DNA from: Heliocidaris erythrogramma
Taxonomy: Eukaryota > Echinodermata > Echinoidea > Camarodonta > Echinometridae
NCBI GenBank assembly: GCA_025617745.1
Contig: CM046861.1
Coordinates: 15,535,563 to 15,599,562 of the forward strand
Length of the DNA: 64,000 nucleotides
Reading direction: 5' to 3'
The position numbers were made by a program, and so were the translations under genes. Positions 1 to 10,379 of the stretch are shown here, in pieces (positions within the stretch are counted from its first letter, which is position 1; each line of letters opens with the position of its first letter). The notes under the pieces were generated by a model that was given only the letters and a program-made list of their open reading frames with translations, searched no databases and was not told the DNA's origin.

Positions 1-889
1 CTTCTGAATTCGAGTTCGTCCAACGCTTGGTGTAAACAGCCCACCGAAAAATAATTTATGCTAATCCAAGGTCGCAATTGAATTCGCTGTCGAATTTGAA
101 CTCGAGTTCACTATGTGTAAACGCGGTCCTAGATTGGGTCCCGCTAGTCAGGGGGGGGGGTTCAAGTTTTTGAAATTGAGAGAACATGACCATAGAATGA
201 GGACTGGGTGTGGGAGGTGGTTGTATTACTTTTTTCATGAACTTTGCGTTTTCTCTCTCACTTTCTTTTTATCTTTCTTTCTCGCTTTCTTATCTTTCTT
301 TCTCGCTTTCTTACCCACCCCCTCCCTCATATTTTGCAATCAGTTTGAGGGCATGTGTTCCTTCTGTAGCTGTGTCACTGCAAATGGAAATGCATGTGAA
401 TTTATGTTACTCTAGGCCTACACGTACATGAAAAATGTTACAATCAGATGTCTAATAAATACATAATTACAGGTAGTTTTTAATGATTCTTATAATCTGA
501 TCTCAGTGAATTGATATGTTAGCAAGACATTGGACCCATATGATGCATGAGGATTCTAAATAGTATTGTTGGAGCAAGGTACATTGTAACTGTACATCTA
601 GTTCCATGATCATGTATAATGAACTCCATTATTAGATTTATGAAAATCATATTGCAAATATATTTGATTTATTGCTATTTGAGAATCTGAAAGGTTAATT
701 CATGTGTATCCGCTCTTGTTACGTAGTTTGTTCCATTTGGTTCTCAGCCAATGGTGTTATATGTAGGTTATACTCATGCCATGTTCAAACCTACATGTAT
801 GCATGTTCAAATGAAATGAAATAAACCATTTTCTTTAATAAATGTTAGTGTATTCTGTTTGATCGGGAACTACATGTATGTAATATTTT
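1..889. other. non-coding, no gene seen
   Basis: AT-rich DNA without a recognisable exon on either strand. Bases 240-313 are a pyrimidine tract with two copies of a ~21-bp CTTTCT-rich unit. Two loosely similar GAGTTC...TGTAAAC segments in the first 130 bases may be a fragment of a terminal repeat. A run of nine or more G lies near 150. Confidence 0.5.
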
Positions 890-1262
890 AAAGGGAAGGT
901 TGAGTTCTGGGAAAGGTAAAGACTATTTTTTGAGCTTTCTCATTCTTATCATGTTAGTTTGGAAGAATATCATAGTAGATATGTCTCCTGAAAAGGAATG
1001 CCCTTCAAATGCCCTTGCATGTACATTCAAAATATGACAAACGGATGAAATGTTCGGGCCAAACATTTGTGTGTAGTCCCATATACACATTTCTGTGTGT
1101 AGTGCATGTGACTCTCAGCTGGCTCGAGTTAATTTCTTATCATCTTGGTGAATCCAAAACGTTACAGCCTATACCAATATATAATCAACCTTTCCCAGTT
1201 GCTTTGAGACAGTTTCTTTCACAATTCATTCTCATGACCAGAACTCAAATTCATCTGTAAAG
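890..1262 (+). mobile_element. MITE family W, copy 1
   Basis: First of four dispersed copies (others near 34481, 45515 and, inverted, 57741). The element opens with GAGTTCTGGGAAAGG and closes with CCAGAACTCA, giving short terminal inverted repeats, and shares internal blocks such as GAGCTTTCTCATTC and TTGAGACAGTTTCTTTCAC with the other copies. It encodes nothing recognisable. Non-autonomous DNA transposon is the likely class. Confidence 0.65.
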
Positions 1263-1748
1263 AAGAATAAACGATTTCAAACAAGCGAAATGTGTTCTTC
1301 ATTCGATATTTTTCATATCGGATGTTGAAAAAATTTAGTATACATGTTTACAAAATAAGATTCAATTAGATTTCAGTGGCATTAACTGCAGTTGGATGGC
1401 AAATGTGAGTGCCCCATTTTTAATCCAATGATAAGATTAAAAAATGTGATTTTTTTTAATGTGCTTTCCACATGCCTTTGCATCTTTAATAACTATGCAG
1501 CACTTCTGTGCCAATAGGGGAATTGATAGTGTGTGTGGAACATTTTCTGCATGTTTTACAGACTATGCAACCCATGTGTTCAGATTGTACAAATTACAGA
1601 ACTTTACATGGCTACATACACTGGATGTTTGTGCAATTTATTAAGAGCCAAGAAAATATTTGTGAATAATTAGTGTATTGATTCATGATTGTGTAAGTTT
1701 CGCAGGTACAGCACATGCAACAAAATCTTCATAATAGGCCTGAGTTAA
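1263..1748. other. non-coding, nothing recognised
   Basis: AT-rich sequence with no exon, repeat or site that I can support. Confidence 0.4.
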
Positions 1749-2278
1749 ACTGTAAATGCAGAAATATTCGCGGTACATTAATTTTCGCGAATTTCGCTCT
1801 GTTTTCTGCGGGCGCGAATTCTAGAACTCGCGAAAATATTAGCCTGATTTCCTATGCGGTTTGAATTGCACGCTTTAGCACATTTTTGTGTGTGTGTCCA
1901 ATAGACCTGTCACCTGTTTACTAAGTGATTCAAATTTATGGATGTTTCTTTCCTGGGGACCTAGTAACGAGGTATTCCATTAACCTGTTATTACTGAATC
2001 AACTATAATACTTGGAATCCAGTTTGCATACATTACTTGTTGCTATGTCTGACAAGCCTCTGGCAAGCTTTCAGGTTGTCAAGAACAACATTTGTTTCAA
2101 AAGTATGCATAAAATTTGAATCACTCAGTAAACAGGTGTATTCATTTTTTAGTGCGTGTGTGTAAATTAACAAATGGAGTGGGTTGCGCAGCGCGAATTT
2201 TAGAACGCGCGAATATGTTTTGGGGTCGCTCAGCGCGAAAATTTAATCGCGCGAAAATAACAGCGTGTACAGTAAGGG
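1749..2278. mobile_element. foldback MITE-like element with CGCG-rich ends
   Basis: Both ends carry TTCGCG/CGCGAA-rich sequence, and the outer ACTGTA at 1749 is mirrored by TACAGTA at 2277. Inside lie 27-bp inverted arms beginning CACCTGTTTACT (1911-1937) and ending AGTAAACAGGTG (2112-2138), matching at 26 of 27 positions. No coding capacity is seen. Confidence 0.5.
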
Positions 2279-3115
2279 TTTTCATTAATTTTACGTTACT
2301 TGCATGTATGTGTACTTAATTTTAGCCTCATATTGTATTAGTATACATTTACATGTGTGTACCTTTAAAGGGCTAAATTTAGTTTTTGTATTAAGCTAAT
2401 GTATGTTTACTTTGAAAGATCTTGGGGGGCTTTTTATGAAATGAACACTATGTAAAAATGTATCTAAGGGATCAGTTGCAACTGATTTGTAATACCTAAA
2501 CTGATATTTAAAATGTGAGATCCGCCCTTTACGCAGTAATGATTCTTTTTTTTTCTATTAGGCAAAAATTAATATTATGTGACATGTACTTGACTACTTG
2601 TACTTTACATGCAGACCTACATGTACATGTATGCCCAAACAAACAAAAAAGAAGATATCATTTTAAATGCTCAACATCATGTTGTGTGCTATAATCGTTT
2701 ACAAGATGTTTGCATTTCATTTTTTATTTGTGTAGATTATACATGTAGCATGACTGAGGATTTCAGAATTCAGTCACAGTCTTCAAATTAAGGGTTTTAA
2801 TGCACAAGAAAACTAGTGCTACATAAAATAATCATTTCTGTTAAAATCTTAACTTGTATATGATTTGAAATACTAAAATCTGAAGTAGTCTAACATGTAG
2901 ACTGAAATGCTAAATTCAAGTTTTGGTAGCCTAAGAATATTCATTGAAACCTGTACATTTTTAAAGTTTTAACTTTTAAGCCAATAGGTTGGTTTGAGGC
3001 AATAAGTTGGTTTTAACCAATTCTTCTATCATAATATTACAGGTATGATAGCATTGACATATAAATGTGTCTTTAGGCATATCAAGTATGATATTGTTAT
3101 AATTGTCAATTACAG
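2279..3115 (+). other. non-coding, intron sequence upstream of first visible ARIH1 exon
   Basis: AT-rich, no exon recognised. It ends with the acceptor TTACAG at 3110-3115. Confidence 0.4.
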
Positions 3116-3184
3116 GTAAACACAAGGTCATCAGTTGCTGTGACAGACTATTGTGAAATCTGCTTCAGAACTGTTCTAGGCTCA
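3116..3184 (+). CDS. ARIH1: ARIH1-like exon: start of RING1
   Basis: Ariadne-1 is a RING-between-RING E3 ligase. It takes ubiquitin from E2 (typically UBE2L3) onto a RING2 cysteine and works with neddylated cullin-RING ligases. This exon is flanked by TTACAG and GTAAGT and encodes 23 residues, VNTRSS...CEICF...LGS; NTRSS followed by C-x2-C is the hallmark entry to ARIH1 RING1. It joins in phase to the exon at 14078. The twelve exons found sum to 1128 coding bases (375 residues plus stop), against about 380 for the same part of the human protein. The acidic N-terminus and UBA-like domain were not found and must lie left of the window or be unrecognised. The next intron is 10.9 kb because of DIRS-A. 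Confidence 0.82.
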
Positions 3185-4535
3185 GTAAGTTCTTTGCAAC
3201 CTCAAGTATATGTTTTTGTTTTGTTTTGTTTTGTTTTGTTTAAATATTTCAATATGGAAGTACATGTGACTTGTGTACAAGTCCTGCTGCACAGTTCTAC
3301 AACTGATGCTGTAAGTCACAATTTTACAAGGAAATAAAACTTGTTTTATTGAATATTCAAGTTCAATGATGCATGTCTTCAGCAGTAAACCTTTAGCACT
3401 CTACTGAAGTTCGTACAACCAGCAAATTGATAAATCTTCAAGAATCAAATTGTGTATTTTTATTTTAATTTTTATTCCATTATTAAACTTTTTTTCCAGA
3501 TTTGGTCCAGATTGAGATTTTTAGGGTCATATGCATGAACATCATGTTGAATTCTTTAATACAATAGGGGTCTGCACTTAGGGGTACCCCAGGCTCCTGT
3601 TTGTTACTAGTGTCGGGCCCTGCTTTATTTGTTTCTATTTCAGGTGGAAAAAAAATCCATTTTAAAGTAGATATTCAAAGAAAATCACAAATATGGTAAT
3701 TAATGTATCACTAGAAACTGGGAAGCTTACAGATGGCAATCGTATAAGTTTTATGTCAACTGCGTATCTGATGATTATAAAAACAACACAAATAAAAGCT
3801 CTTCTCAGCATCTGGAATATCAGAGGATTCGCCAGAAATATAGCGATGTTTTGATGTCGTCACACTCGGGATCGATCATGCTTAAGCAGACGACGTCCTA
3901 TAATGAATGAACGTAATTGCAATGCAATTATTTATCAAATTATAAAGAGTTTGGTGTATTTAAACATGACCTTATTTCACACCATTATAAAGGGAAAGTG
4001 AAACTGATTCTGATAGCTAAAACCGTTTGATTGGAAATACACAGGAGAAGGGTCAATGATCAATGAAATAAACCCCACTTTCAAATTGAAAAGCCCTCCG
4101 AATAATAGCAGGATGGTATTCGTTCCCTCTTGAAACGCCGAACATGCCCCGGTGCAAGCAGCTGAAAATACAATGGCGTCTTATTTTCTTTACAAGTGAC
4201 TGATTCCTTTATTTTTTTAACGCTGCATTTTTCATCAAAATAATACCATACACGAAGTTAAGAGTGAGGCAACAGACTAACATTAAGACTGACGCTAGTG
4301 AAGGAAGAGAAATAAGTGAAGAGGAGATGACAAAATAGGCTCTGAAAAATGTGTAAGATGTTATGGGACATCATCTGCTTAGACACGACTGGTCCATGGT
4401 GTGTCGTCACATATCTCAGCAGCGTTCGAGGAGCTCTTCAGCTGCTATATCGGGGGCTGTATTTTACCGTTTTATAATTGATAATAATCATTACTTCAAA
4501 TGTTTCCAAGCGTTGAATTTGGATAACCTTGTTTA
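3185..4535 (+). other. ARIH1 intron, nothing recognised
   Basis: No exon or clear repeat found. It runs to the left end of DIRS-A. Confidence 0.4.
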
Positions 4536-4545
4536 ATTTACAGCA

Positions 4546-4693
4546 ATAAATCGATGTATCTACCTATTTGCTAGTTTCCCAAACTATGCCGTCATTCGAG
4601 AAAAACTAAGTCTTGAACGCGCAGCCCCTGCCCGCGCGCGCGTACTCCCCGTCCACCAATCCAATCGCGCCACCGCCATACTCATCCTCTTCC
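4546..4693 (+). repeat. DIRS-A left inverted terminal repeat
   Basis: Reverse complement of 10537-10684 with few differences; it shares GTTTGGGAAACTAGC-type sequence and a CpG-rich CGCGCGCG core. The outer tail 4536-4545 (TTTACAGCAA) differs from the right tail and instead pairs with the first half of the ICR at 10380. Confidence 0.93.
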
Positions 4694-5014
4694 TTTCTCG
4701 CCCGTCAGTGAAGTGACATCTATGAGCTAAGTCTTAGCCTAAAACGCGAGATTTTTGCCTCCAAAAGCCTTTTTGGTTGCTGTTCGCATTTAAAATCCCG
4801 TTCACCAAATCCTAATACCCTTTTTGGTGTATCGGACTTTTTTTTAAGTCAACCTCCTTCACGGTTAATTTAATCAAAAAAGATCGTCGTTTCTCTTCCC
4901 CGTTTGGGCTTTACACAGACGGTGTACTAGTACACTGTGTCAGGGCATCTTCCCCGTGTATTATAGGTGGTTGATTCAACGCGCTTAGACAAGCGGTTTG
5001 TAGAGAACGTTGAC

Positions 5015-5123
5015 TAGTCTCCGTATACAGGAGTTTATTCCCACTTCGCATTGTGAGTGGGTTGTTATACCTTTTGTTAGTCTCCGTATACAGGAGTTTT
5101 TCCCACTCCGTTTTGTGAGTGGT
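5015..5123 (+). promoter_or_regulatory. tandem twin-hairpin leader motif of DIRS-A
   Basis: A 63-bp unit occurs twice just before the gag ATG at 5176. Each unit holds two consecutive stem-loops. The first is CTCC-GTATACA-GGAG (5019-5033, again 5082-5096). The second is CCCACT...AGTGGG (5040-5061; the second copy, 5102-5122, keeps AGTGG). The position in the 5' leader suggests a cis-acting RNA element, for packaging, priming or translation. The function is inferred. Confidence 0.6.
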
Positions 5124-5175
5124 TTGGTTGCTTTTTAGTTCTATATTTGTGCTTGCTTGTCTTTAATTTTCAGCA

Positions 5176-7401
5176 ATGTCGAAGGCTCCGTCTACAGCTA
5201 GTGGTTCTCCTGTGGGAACTCGTCTAGCTTTGGGAGGGTTGGCTGCGAGAGGTTCCTCTCGCACCACCGTTATCTTCCCTGGAGCTTCGACTGTCGGTAA
5301 GTTAGGGCCTACTTCGTGTACGGCTCGCCCCGTTATGAGTTCGCCGTCTCTTTTGACTGCCAACTCATGCGGGGAAAACCGAGAGAGTGAGTGCTGGAAC
5401 ACGGCCAATACCTCTCTTGAAGAAAGAGACTTGTATAACGGTGAGAGTGAGTGCCTCCGGCCAATACCTCTCACCGATGAAACTGTGGGTGTTATCCCTG
5501 CCCACAGTTCGTCTCGCTCGAGCAGCATTCCTCGCTCTTCAGCCATAGGAGTGCTTGCTCAGGGGTCGGCTCCTTTTGTCTCTCCGCACGCTTCTAACAC
5601 AAGCAAGGCGGGTAAGGGAAAAAAAGAGTCGTGATCCTCCAAAAGTACTCCCTTCAGGGCCTACTACGGAGGCGGTGCCCGTTTCAAAGGGTAAAGGGGG
5701 CGATAAACATGCCCACCTGCCCAAGAAGCGTAAGCGCCAGAGTACTGCCCAGCCAACAGGCGAGGCGGACTCTCTCCCCTTGACACCGACTGTGGTTTCA
5801 CCTCATGTGTCAGGGGGGGCCAAGAAGAAGAAGGTTAGCCCCCAAGGGGCGACTACTTCTTCTGAGTTAGGCGTCTCCCATGAACTTTTGAATTATCTCA
5901 AGATCATTGTGGAGCGGAGTGGTTGGTCAGACTCTGTGGCTGTACTCCCCACCACGCCTGACTCCAACCCCTCCCCCCAAGGGGGAAGGGGGGATACCTG
6001 TACCCTACCCGACTCGGGTCCGGGTCGGATACCGGATCCGGTTCGGATACCGGATCCGGTTCGGATACCGGATCCGGTTCGAATACCGGATCCGGTTCGG
6101 ATACCGGTTTTCCGGGTCCCGATTCCGGTTTTGCCGGTTATCCGGCTAGGAACACTGGTTTTCCCTTGTCTAACTCCACTGCAACCAGTGGATTGGGATC
6201 CGGTTCCTTTTCTCAGGTATCCGGCTCCTTGTGTTTGGGTTCCAACACACAGGAGTCTTGCCGCCCCACTTCGGGCGTCTCCCGACCACGCTCAGCCTTT
6301 GATCGTCCGGTCGGGACTGCTCCCATTCCAGCGGCACTTGGTGCTCCGCCTGGGGAGGAGTCCTGGGACTGCCTAAACCGCCCTTCTTGGGATCAGGTTT
6401 CTCAGTCCGGATTTTCGGAGGATGATGCCTCTTCACAGGTTGAGATTACACCCCAGACCAGTCGGTCCTTGGCGGTAGAGACTCAAGCCCTGCTGGAGAA
6501 ATATCTTCCCGACACTTTTTTACAGAGTCGGGCCGATCAGGGACATCAGTCTCTCCTTTTTCAAGGCGAGCGTCCCTCCAAGGGCATCCCTCTTACAGAG
6601 GACTTCAAACAAGTCTATAATGACTTCGCCTCACAGCCTCTCTCAGTCCTTGGCAGGCTCCGTCCCCCGGCCAGGGAATTCACCTTCTCCCAACAAGACT
6701 CTCTCGATTATTTTACGAGAAAGTCTTGTTCCAGTGACCTCCTACATGTAGGTGGTAGGCTTGGTGTCAACTTTAAAGGTACACCTTACGCCAAGAAGGA
6801 AAAATTTCAGTCCTTGATGGAAGCACATTCCAGGACTGGCCTGAGGCTGACGGCCTACTTGGGTACGCTCCTTTCCCTACGCACTAGGAGCCAGGAACTT
6901 GTCATGTCCGACTCGGACGTCATGTTGCTAGACGAAGCCCTCTTGTCCTTGACAGGCTCGTTGTGGTCAGAATTGTCTGTGGCGACAGCAGTAGCCACTA
7001 ATGCTAGGAGGAGTCTTGCTCTTTCCTCTCTGGGCATTGCGGATGCGGACATACCTGCCCTCTTGGCCAGTGTCCCGCACTCCGGTCAACACCTCTTTGG
7101 AGGTAAGGTGTCTGATGTGATTCAACTTGAGGTTGATTCACGCAAGCAGGCGACGGAACTTCTGAAACGCCTTAAGTCCTCGGCGCCTAAGCCCCAGGCC
7201 CAGGCCCAGGCCCAGACCCAGGCTAGGTTTCCACCTAGACGCGGTGGCACTTCCCGCTATCATGCCTCTCGTGCACCGCAAGTTCAGCCCAGTGCCCCTC
7301 CTACACAGGGGGCCAGGGCGGAGCCTTCTACTCGAGGTAGGGGAAGGCATCGTAGTCGCGGTCGGGGCCGAGGTTCGGCCCGCGATTCGCGGCGAGTTTG
7401 A
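5176..7401 (+). pseudogene. DIRS-A gag, two frameshifts
   Basis: The ATG at 5176 opens MSKAPSTASG, a Ser/Thr/Gly-rich start. The frame shifts near a run of seven A (5617-5623) into another frame carrying a basic KKRKRQ stretch that could be a nuclear localisation signal. It shifts back near 5990-6030, next to C- and G-runs. The rest (about 6010-7401) reads through a GSDTGS repeat, then a helical region typical of DIRS Gag (ALLEKYLPD...), and ends in an Arg/Gly/Gln-rich basic tail suited to nucleic-acid binding. It ends in TGA at 7399-7401, after which the same frame stays open to 10332. One extra or missing base at each homopolymer could be sequencing error; otherwise gag is dead in this copy. 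Confidence 0.75.
6022..6107 (+). repeat. 18-bp tandem repeat inside gag
   Basis: About four and a half copies of GGATCCGGTTCGGATACC. In the gag frame each unit encodes the hexapeptide GSGSDT, an unstructured Gly/Ser linker. Unit length is a multiple of three, so copy-number change keeps the frame. Confidence 0.85.
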
Positions 7402-9346
7402 GGGTGCGCCCCGAGCGTTGAAGGAGAGGGTTGGCGGCCGTCTTCAGTACTTTCTTCCCGCTTGGGAAGAAATTACCGACGACAAATTCGTGCTCTCCAT
7501 CGTGCGAGGAGGCTTCTGCATAAAACTCGCAGAGCCCCTCCCACACGGAGCCATCCGCCGCAACCCGCCTACACTATCACCCCCCTTTCTAGAGCACATC
7601 TCTTCCGAGATTCAAGAGCTGCTAGAAAAGGGCGCGATCGAAAGGGTGAGAGACCACCCCCATCTGTGTCTCTCCCCTATCTTTATAATTCCCAAACGCT
7701 CGGGGAAACTCAGAATGATCTTGAATATGAAGGTCATCAATACCTTCATTCCAAGAGAACGTTTCCGCATGGAAACTTTGGCCTCGATTCTTCCGGCGAT
7801 CAGACCGTCAGATGTGGCCATTTCGGTAGACCTGAAAGATGCTTACTTTCACATTCCGATACACCCTTCTTCAAGGGACCTTCTAGGCTTCGCCTTTCAA
7901 GGCGAAACCTTCCGGTTCAAGGCCTTACCTTTCGGCCTGAAACCGGCGCCTCGAGTGTTTACTCGAGTTGTCTCTGCCTTAGCCGCTTTCCTCAGGTATC
8001 GCGGTCTGAGACTTTTCACTTACCTGGACGACTGGCTCCTGGTGGCGAGCTCTGTGTCCGTCCTTCAGTCACACATGGAACTACTTCTTCGTACTACACA
8101 AGAAGTAGGATTCATAGTCAACTGGGACAAGTCGGAGTTGACTCCTTCCCGCAGACCCGTTTACCTGGGTGCGGAAATAGACATCGTGAACCAACTTGCC
8201 CGCCCCAGTCGGGAGAGAGTTCAGACGATTGTCTTACTAGCTCGATCTCTTCGTCTCTTGCGTCGAGTTCGGGCAGGCCGATGGCTCCAGTTTTTGGGCC
8301 ACTTATCGAGCCTTGTAGACGTCCTCAAGGACTGTCGACTTCATATGAGGCCTTTCCAGCTTCATCTACTGAAGTTTTTCAAGCCCAGTGTAGACTCGCT
8401 CAAGGTGTGGATTCCTCTATCCGAGGAAATCAAACGCCTGCTTATTCCCTGGTCGAAAGAGTCGTTCCTTCTACAGGGCAAGTCTCTTCGCACGCCCCTT
8501 CCGTCAGTCACCATCTCGACGGATGCCTCCCTACAGGGATGGGGCGGCCATTGTGCGGACCAGGTGGTTTCGGGGGACTGGTCACACCTGTGCACCTTAC
8601 CCCACATCAATGTTTTGGAATTGATGGCAGCCTTCATGTCTCTCCGCCACTTCGAGGACATGATTGTAGGTCGCTCCGTCCTGATCTTGACGGACAACAC
8701 CACCGTTGCTGCCTACATCAACAGACAAGGCGGGACTCGTTCCTCTACCCTGAACGATCTAACCGCCAAACTTTGGAGGTGGTGTCGGTCTCACCGAGTG
8801 ATCCCGATCGCCTCCTATGTTCCCGGGCGGGACAATCTGATTGCAGATTTTCTGTCCCGGGGCATGTGTCTCCCCTCCGAGTGGACACTGCATCAAGAGG
8901 TCTTCGACTACCTCAGTTCAGTCTCCGCCCCTCTGGAGATAGACCTGTTTGCTACAGCTCTCAATCATCGCCTCCCGAGATACTGCTCTCGAGTGCGAGA
9001 TCCGGAAGCTTGGGCCCTCGATGCGTTCTCCCTTCAGTGGAAGAACTTCCGGGGTTACGCCTTCCCGCCGGTCTCCTTAATTCCTCAGGTCCTGAGGAAG
9101 ATTCAGGAGGATCAGGCGTGGGTCCTGCTCATAGCACCTCGCTGGCCGAGGAGACCTTGGTTTCCTCTTCTTCTGTCTCTGCTGGACGGTCGACCTCTCT
9201 CCCTTCCCCAGAGAGCAGACCTCATATCTCAGCCCCTATCCGGGATCCTCCACCATCGGCCGACGGCTCTACATTTGACCGCCTGGCCTCTATCGGGGAG
9301 GATGCAAGGACTGCAGGACTCTCTGAGAGAGCCTCCCAGTTCATAG
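7244..9346 (+). CDS. DIRS-A reverse transcriptase / RNase H / methyltransferase-like ORF
   Basis: A 700-codon open frame overlapping the gag 3' end. Recognisable sequence begins near 7420 (VGGRLQYFLPAWEEI), so the printed start is only the edge of the open frame and a frameshift from gag is possible. The RT domain spans about 7590-8170, with SVDLKDAYFHIPI and the catalytic YLDD (8020-8031). RNase H has its acidic residues in STDAS (near 8520), VLELMA, LTDNTT and IADFLSR. Next comes the methyltransferase-like block found in DIRS pol (EIDLFAT...DAFS...FPPVSL...PRWPRRPWF). All visible catalytic residues are present. The last ~50 codons overlap the recombinase-coding region in another frame. Confidence 0.92.
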   Translation: MALPAIMPLVHRKFSPVPLLHRGPGRSLLLEVGEGIVVAVGAEVRPAIRGEFEGAPRALKERVGGRLQYFLPAWEEITDDKFVLSIVRGGFCIKLAEPLPHGAIRRNPPTLSPPFLEHISSEIQELLEKGAIERVRDHPHLCLSPIFIIPKRSGKLRMILNMKVINTFIPRERFRMETLASILPAIRPSDVAISVDLKDAYFHIPIHPSSRDLLGFAFQGETFRFKALPFGLKPAPRVFTRVVSALAAFLRYRGLRLFTYLDDWLLVASSVSVLQSHMELLLRTTQEVGFIVNWDKSELTPSRRPVYLGAEIDIVNQLARPSRERVQTIVLLARSLRLLRRVRAGRWLQFLGHLSSLVDVLKDCRLHMRPFQLHLLKFFKPSVDSLKVWIPLSEEIKRLLIPWSKESFLLQGKSLRTPLPSVTISTDASLQGWGGHCADQVVSGDWSHLCTLPHINVLELMAAFMSLRHFEDMIVGRSVLILTDNTTVAAYINRQGGTRSSTLNDLTAKLWRWCRSHRVIPIASYVPGRDNLIADFLSRGMCLPSEWTLHQEVFDYLSSVSAPLEIDLFATALNHRLPRYCSRVRDPEAWALDAFSLQWKNFRGYAFPPVSLIPQVLRKIQEDQAWVLLIAPRWPRRPWFPLLLSLLDGRPLSLPQRADLISQPLSGILHHRPTALHLTAWPLSGRMQGLQDSLREPPSS

Positions 9347-10332
9347 TCCAGAGCAGACGAGATTCTACCCGAGCTGTTTACAACTCGAGATTAGAAGCCT
9401 TTCATGATTGGTGTGGGGAAAAGGGATTTTCTTCCCGTTCTGCCCCGGTGGGTGCTATTGCGGATTTCCTTATCGCCCTTTTTGATAAGGGCAGGTCCCT
9501 CTCTACCATTCGTGGTTACCGGTCAGCTATTGCTGCGGTTCATCTTGGTTTTACTGATGGTTCGGGAGTTTCAAACTCTCCTTTCTTGACTCATTTGCTG
9601 AGGTCTTTCTTTTTGAAACGACCAGCAAATCGCCAACTGACTCCTGCGTGGAGCCTTCCTTTGGTTTTAGACGCCTTGGCCAAACCGCCCTTTGAGCCGT
9701 TGTCCAAAGCGTCGCTACACCATCTCTCGATTAAGACCGCTTTCCTCATCGCTATTGCTTCCGGGCAGAGAAGAAGCACTATTCAGGCTCTCTCTACTGC
9801 GCCCGGGCATATCAGATGGGAAAGGCAAGGTGTACGTCTTGTCCCTCGACCTTCGTTTATTGCTAAGAATCAGACGGATTCTTCGGGCTCAATCGAAGTG
9901 TTCTTGAGTCCTCTGTCAGATTTCTCTTCTGTCAAGGAGGATAGGTCTTGGTGCCCTGTTAGGGCTCTCAAATGGTACGTGGATAGGACTAAGGTTTTTC
10001 GTAAGGATGATCAGCTCTTTCTCATTTCCCGTCACCCTTTTTCCCCAGCATCACGGGAGACTATTTCCCGTTGGATTGTCGAGGCTATCCAAGCTGCGGG
10101 TTCGGAGGCTCTCCTGTCTGAGAATCCTCCACGAGCGCACGATACTAGGAGTGTTTCCACCTCCTGGGCGCTCTTTCAGGGTCTTCCTTTGGAAGACATT
10201 TTGAGGGCCGCCTTTTGGCGTTCCCCTACTTCCTTCACATCCTTCTATCTTAAGGATGTTCCTTCGGGTGAGGTTAGATTTGCAACCTCTGGGTTGAGAG
10301 CTGCTTCGTCGTCTCTGTCTGCCCTGCGTTAG
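7462..10332 (+). CDS. DIRS-A tyrosine recombinase ORF (long frame overlapping RT)
   Basis: The recombinase domain lies in the 3' part (about 9210-10332). Its first catalytic Arg is in ASGQRRST (~9770), the HxxR box is HDTR (10138-10149), and the nucleophile Tyr is in FTSFYL (~10245). It inserts the circular DNA copy at its target. The frame is open without stops from just after the gag TGA at 7401 through the whole RT region. The first ATG in this frame is at 8281, so the true start is unclear. The upstream part is Ser/Arg/Pro-rich and may be only a by-product of codon bias in the RT frame. Overlap of recombinase and RT ORFs is known in Dictyostelium DIRS-1. Confidence 0.88.
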   Translation: MGRNYRRQIRALHRARRLLHKTRRAPPTRSHPPQPAYTITPLSRAHLFRDSRAARKGRDRKGERPPPSVSLPYLYNSQTLGETQNDLEYEGHQYLHSKRTFPHGNFGLDSSGDQTVRCGHFGRPERCLLSHSDTPFFKGPSRLRLSRRNLPVQGLTFRPETGASSVYSSCLCLSRFPQVSRSETFHLPGRLAPGGELCVRPSVTHGTTSSYYTRSRIHSQLGQVGVDSFPQTRLPGCGNRHREPTCPPQSGESSDDCLTSSISSSLASSSGRPMAPVFGPLIEPCRRPQGLSTSYEAFPASSTEVFQAQCRLAQGVDSSIRGNQTPAYSLVERVVPSTGQVSSHAPSVSHHLDGCLPTGMGRPLCGPGGFGGLVTPVHLTPHQCFGIDGSLHVSPPLRGHDCRSLRPDLDGQHHRCCLHQQTRRDSFLYPERSNRQTLEVVSVSPSDPDRLLCSRAGQSDCRFSVPGHVSPLRVDTASRGLRLPQFSLRPSGDRPVCYSSQSSPPEILLSSARSGSLGPRCVLPSVEELPGLRLPAGLLNSSGPEEDSGGSGVGPAHSTSLAEETLVSSSSVSAGRSTSLPSPESRPHISAPIRDPPPSADGSTFDRLASIGEDARTAGLSERASQFIVQSRRDSTRAVYNSRLEAFHDWCGEKGFSSRSAPVGAIADFLIALFDKGRSLSTIRGYRSAIAAVHLGFTDGSGVSNSPFLTHLLRSFFLKRPANRQLTPAWSLPLVLDALAKPPFEPLSKASLHHLSIKTAFLIAIASGQRRSTIQALSTAPGHIRWERQGVRLVPRPSFIAKNQTDSSGSIEVFLSPLSDFSSVKEDRSWCPVRALKWYVDRTKVFRKDDQLFLISRHPFSPASRETISRWIVEAIQAAGSEALLSENPPRAHDTRSVSTSWALFQGLPLEDILRAAFWRSPTSFTSFYLKDVPSGEVRFATSGLRAASSSLSALR

Positions 10333-10379
10333 TTACTCCCGTCCCGGGACATGCCACCCGGGTTTTTATCCGTGCTATT

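Noticed and set aside
4621-4660. CpG island promoter of a host gene
   Set aside because: The CG-rich block is part of the DIRS-A inverted terminal repeat and recurs at 10575-10610.
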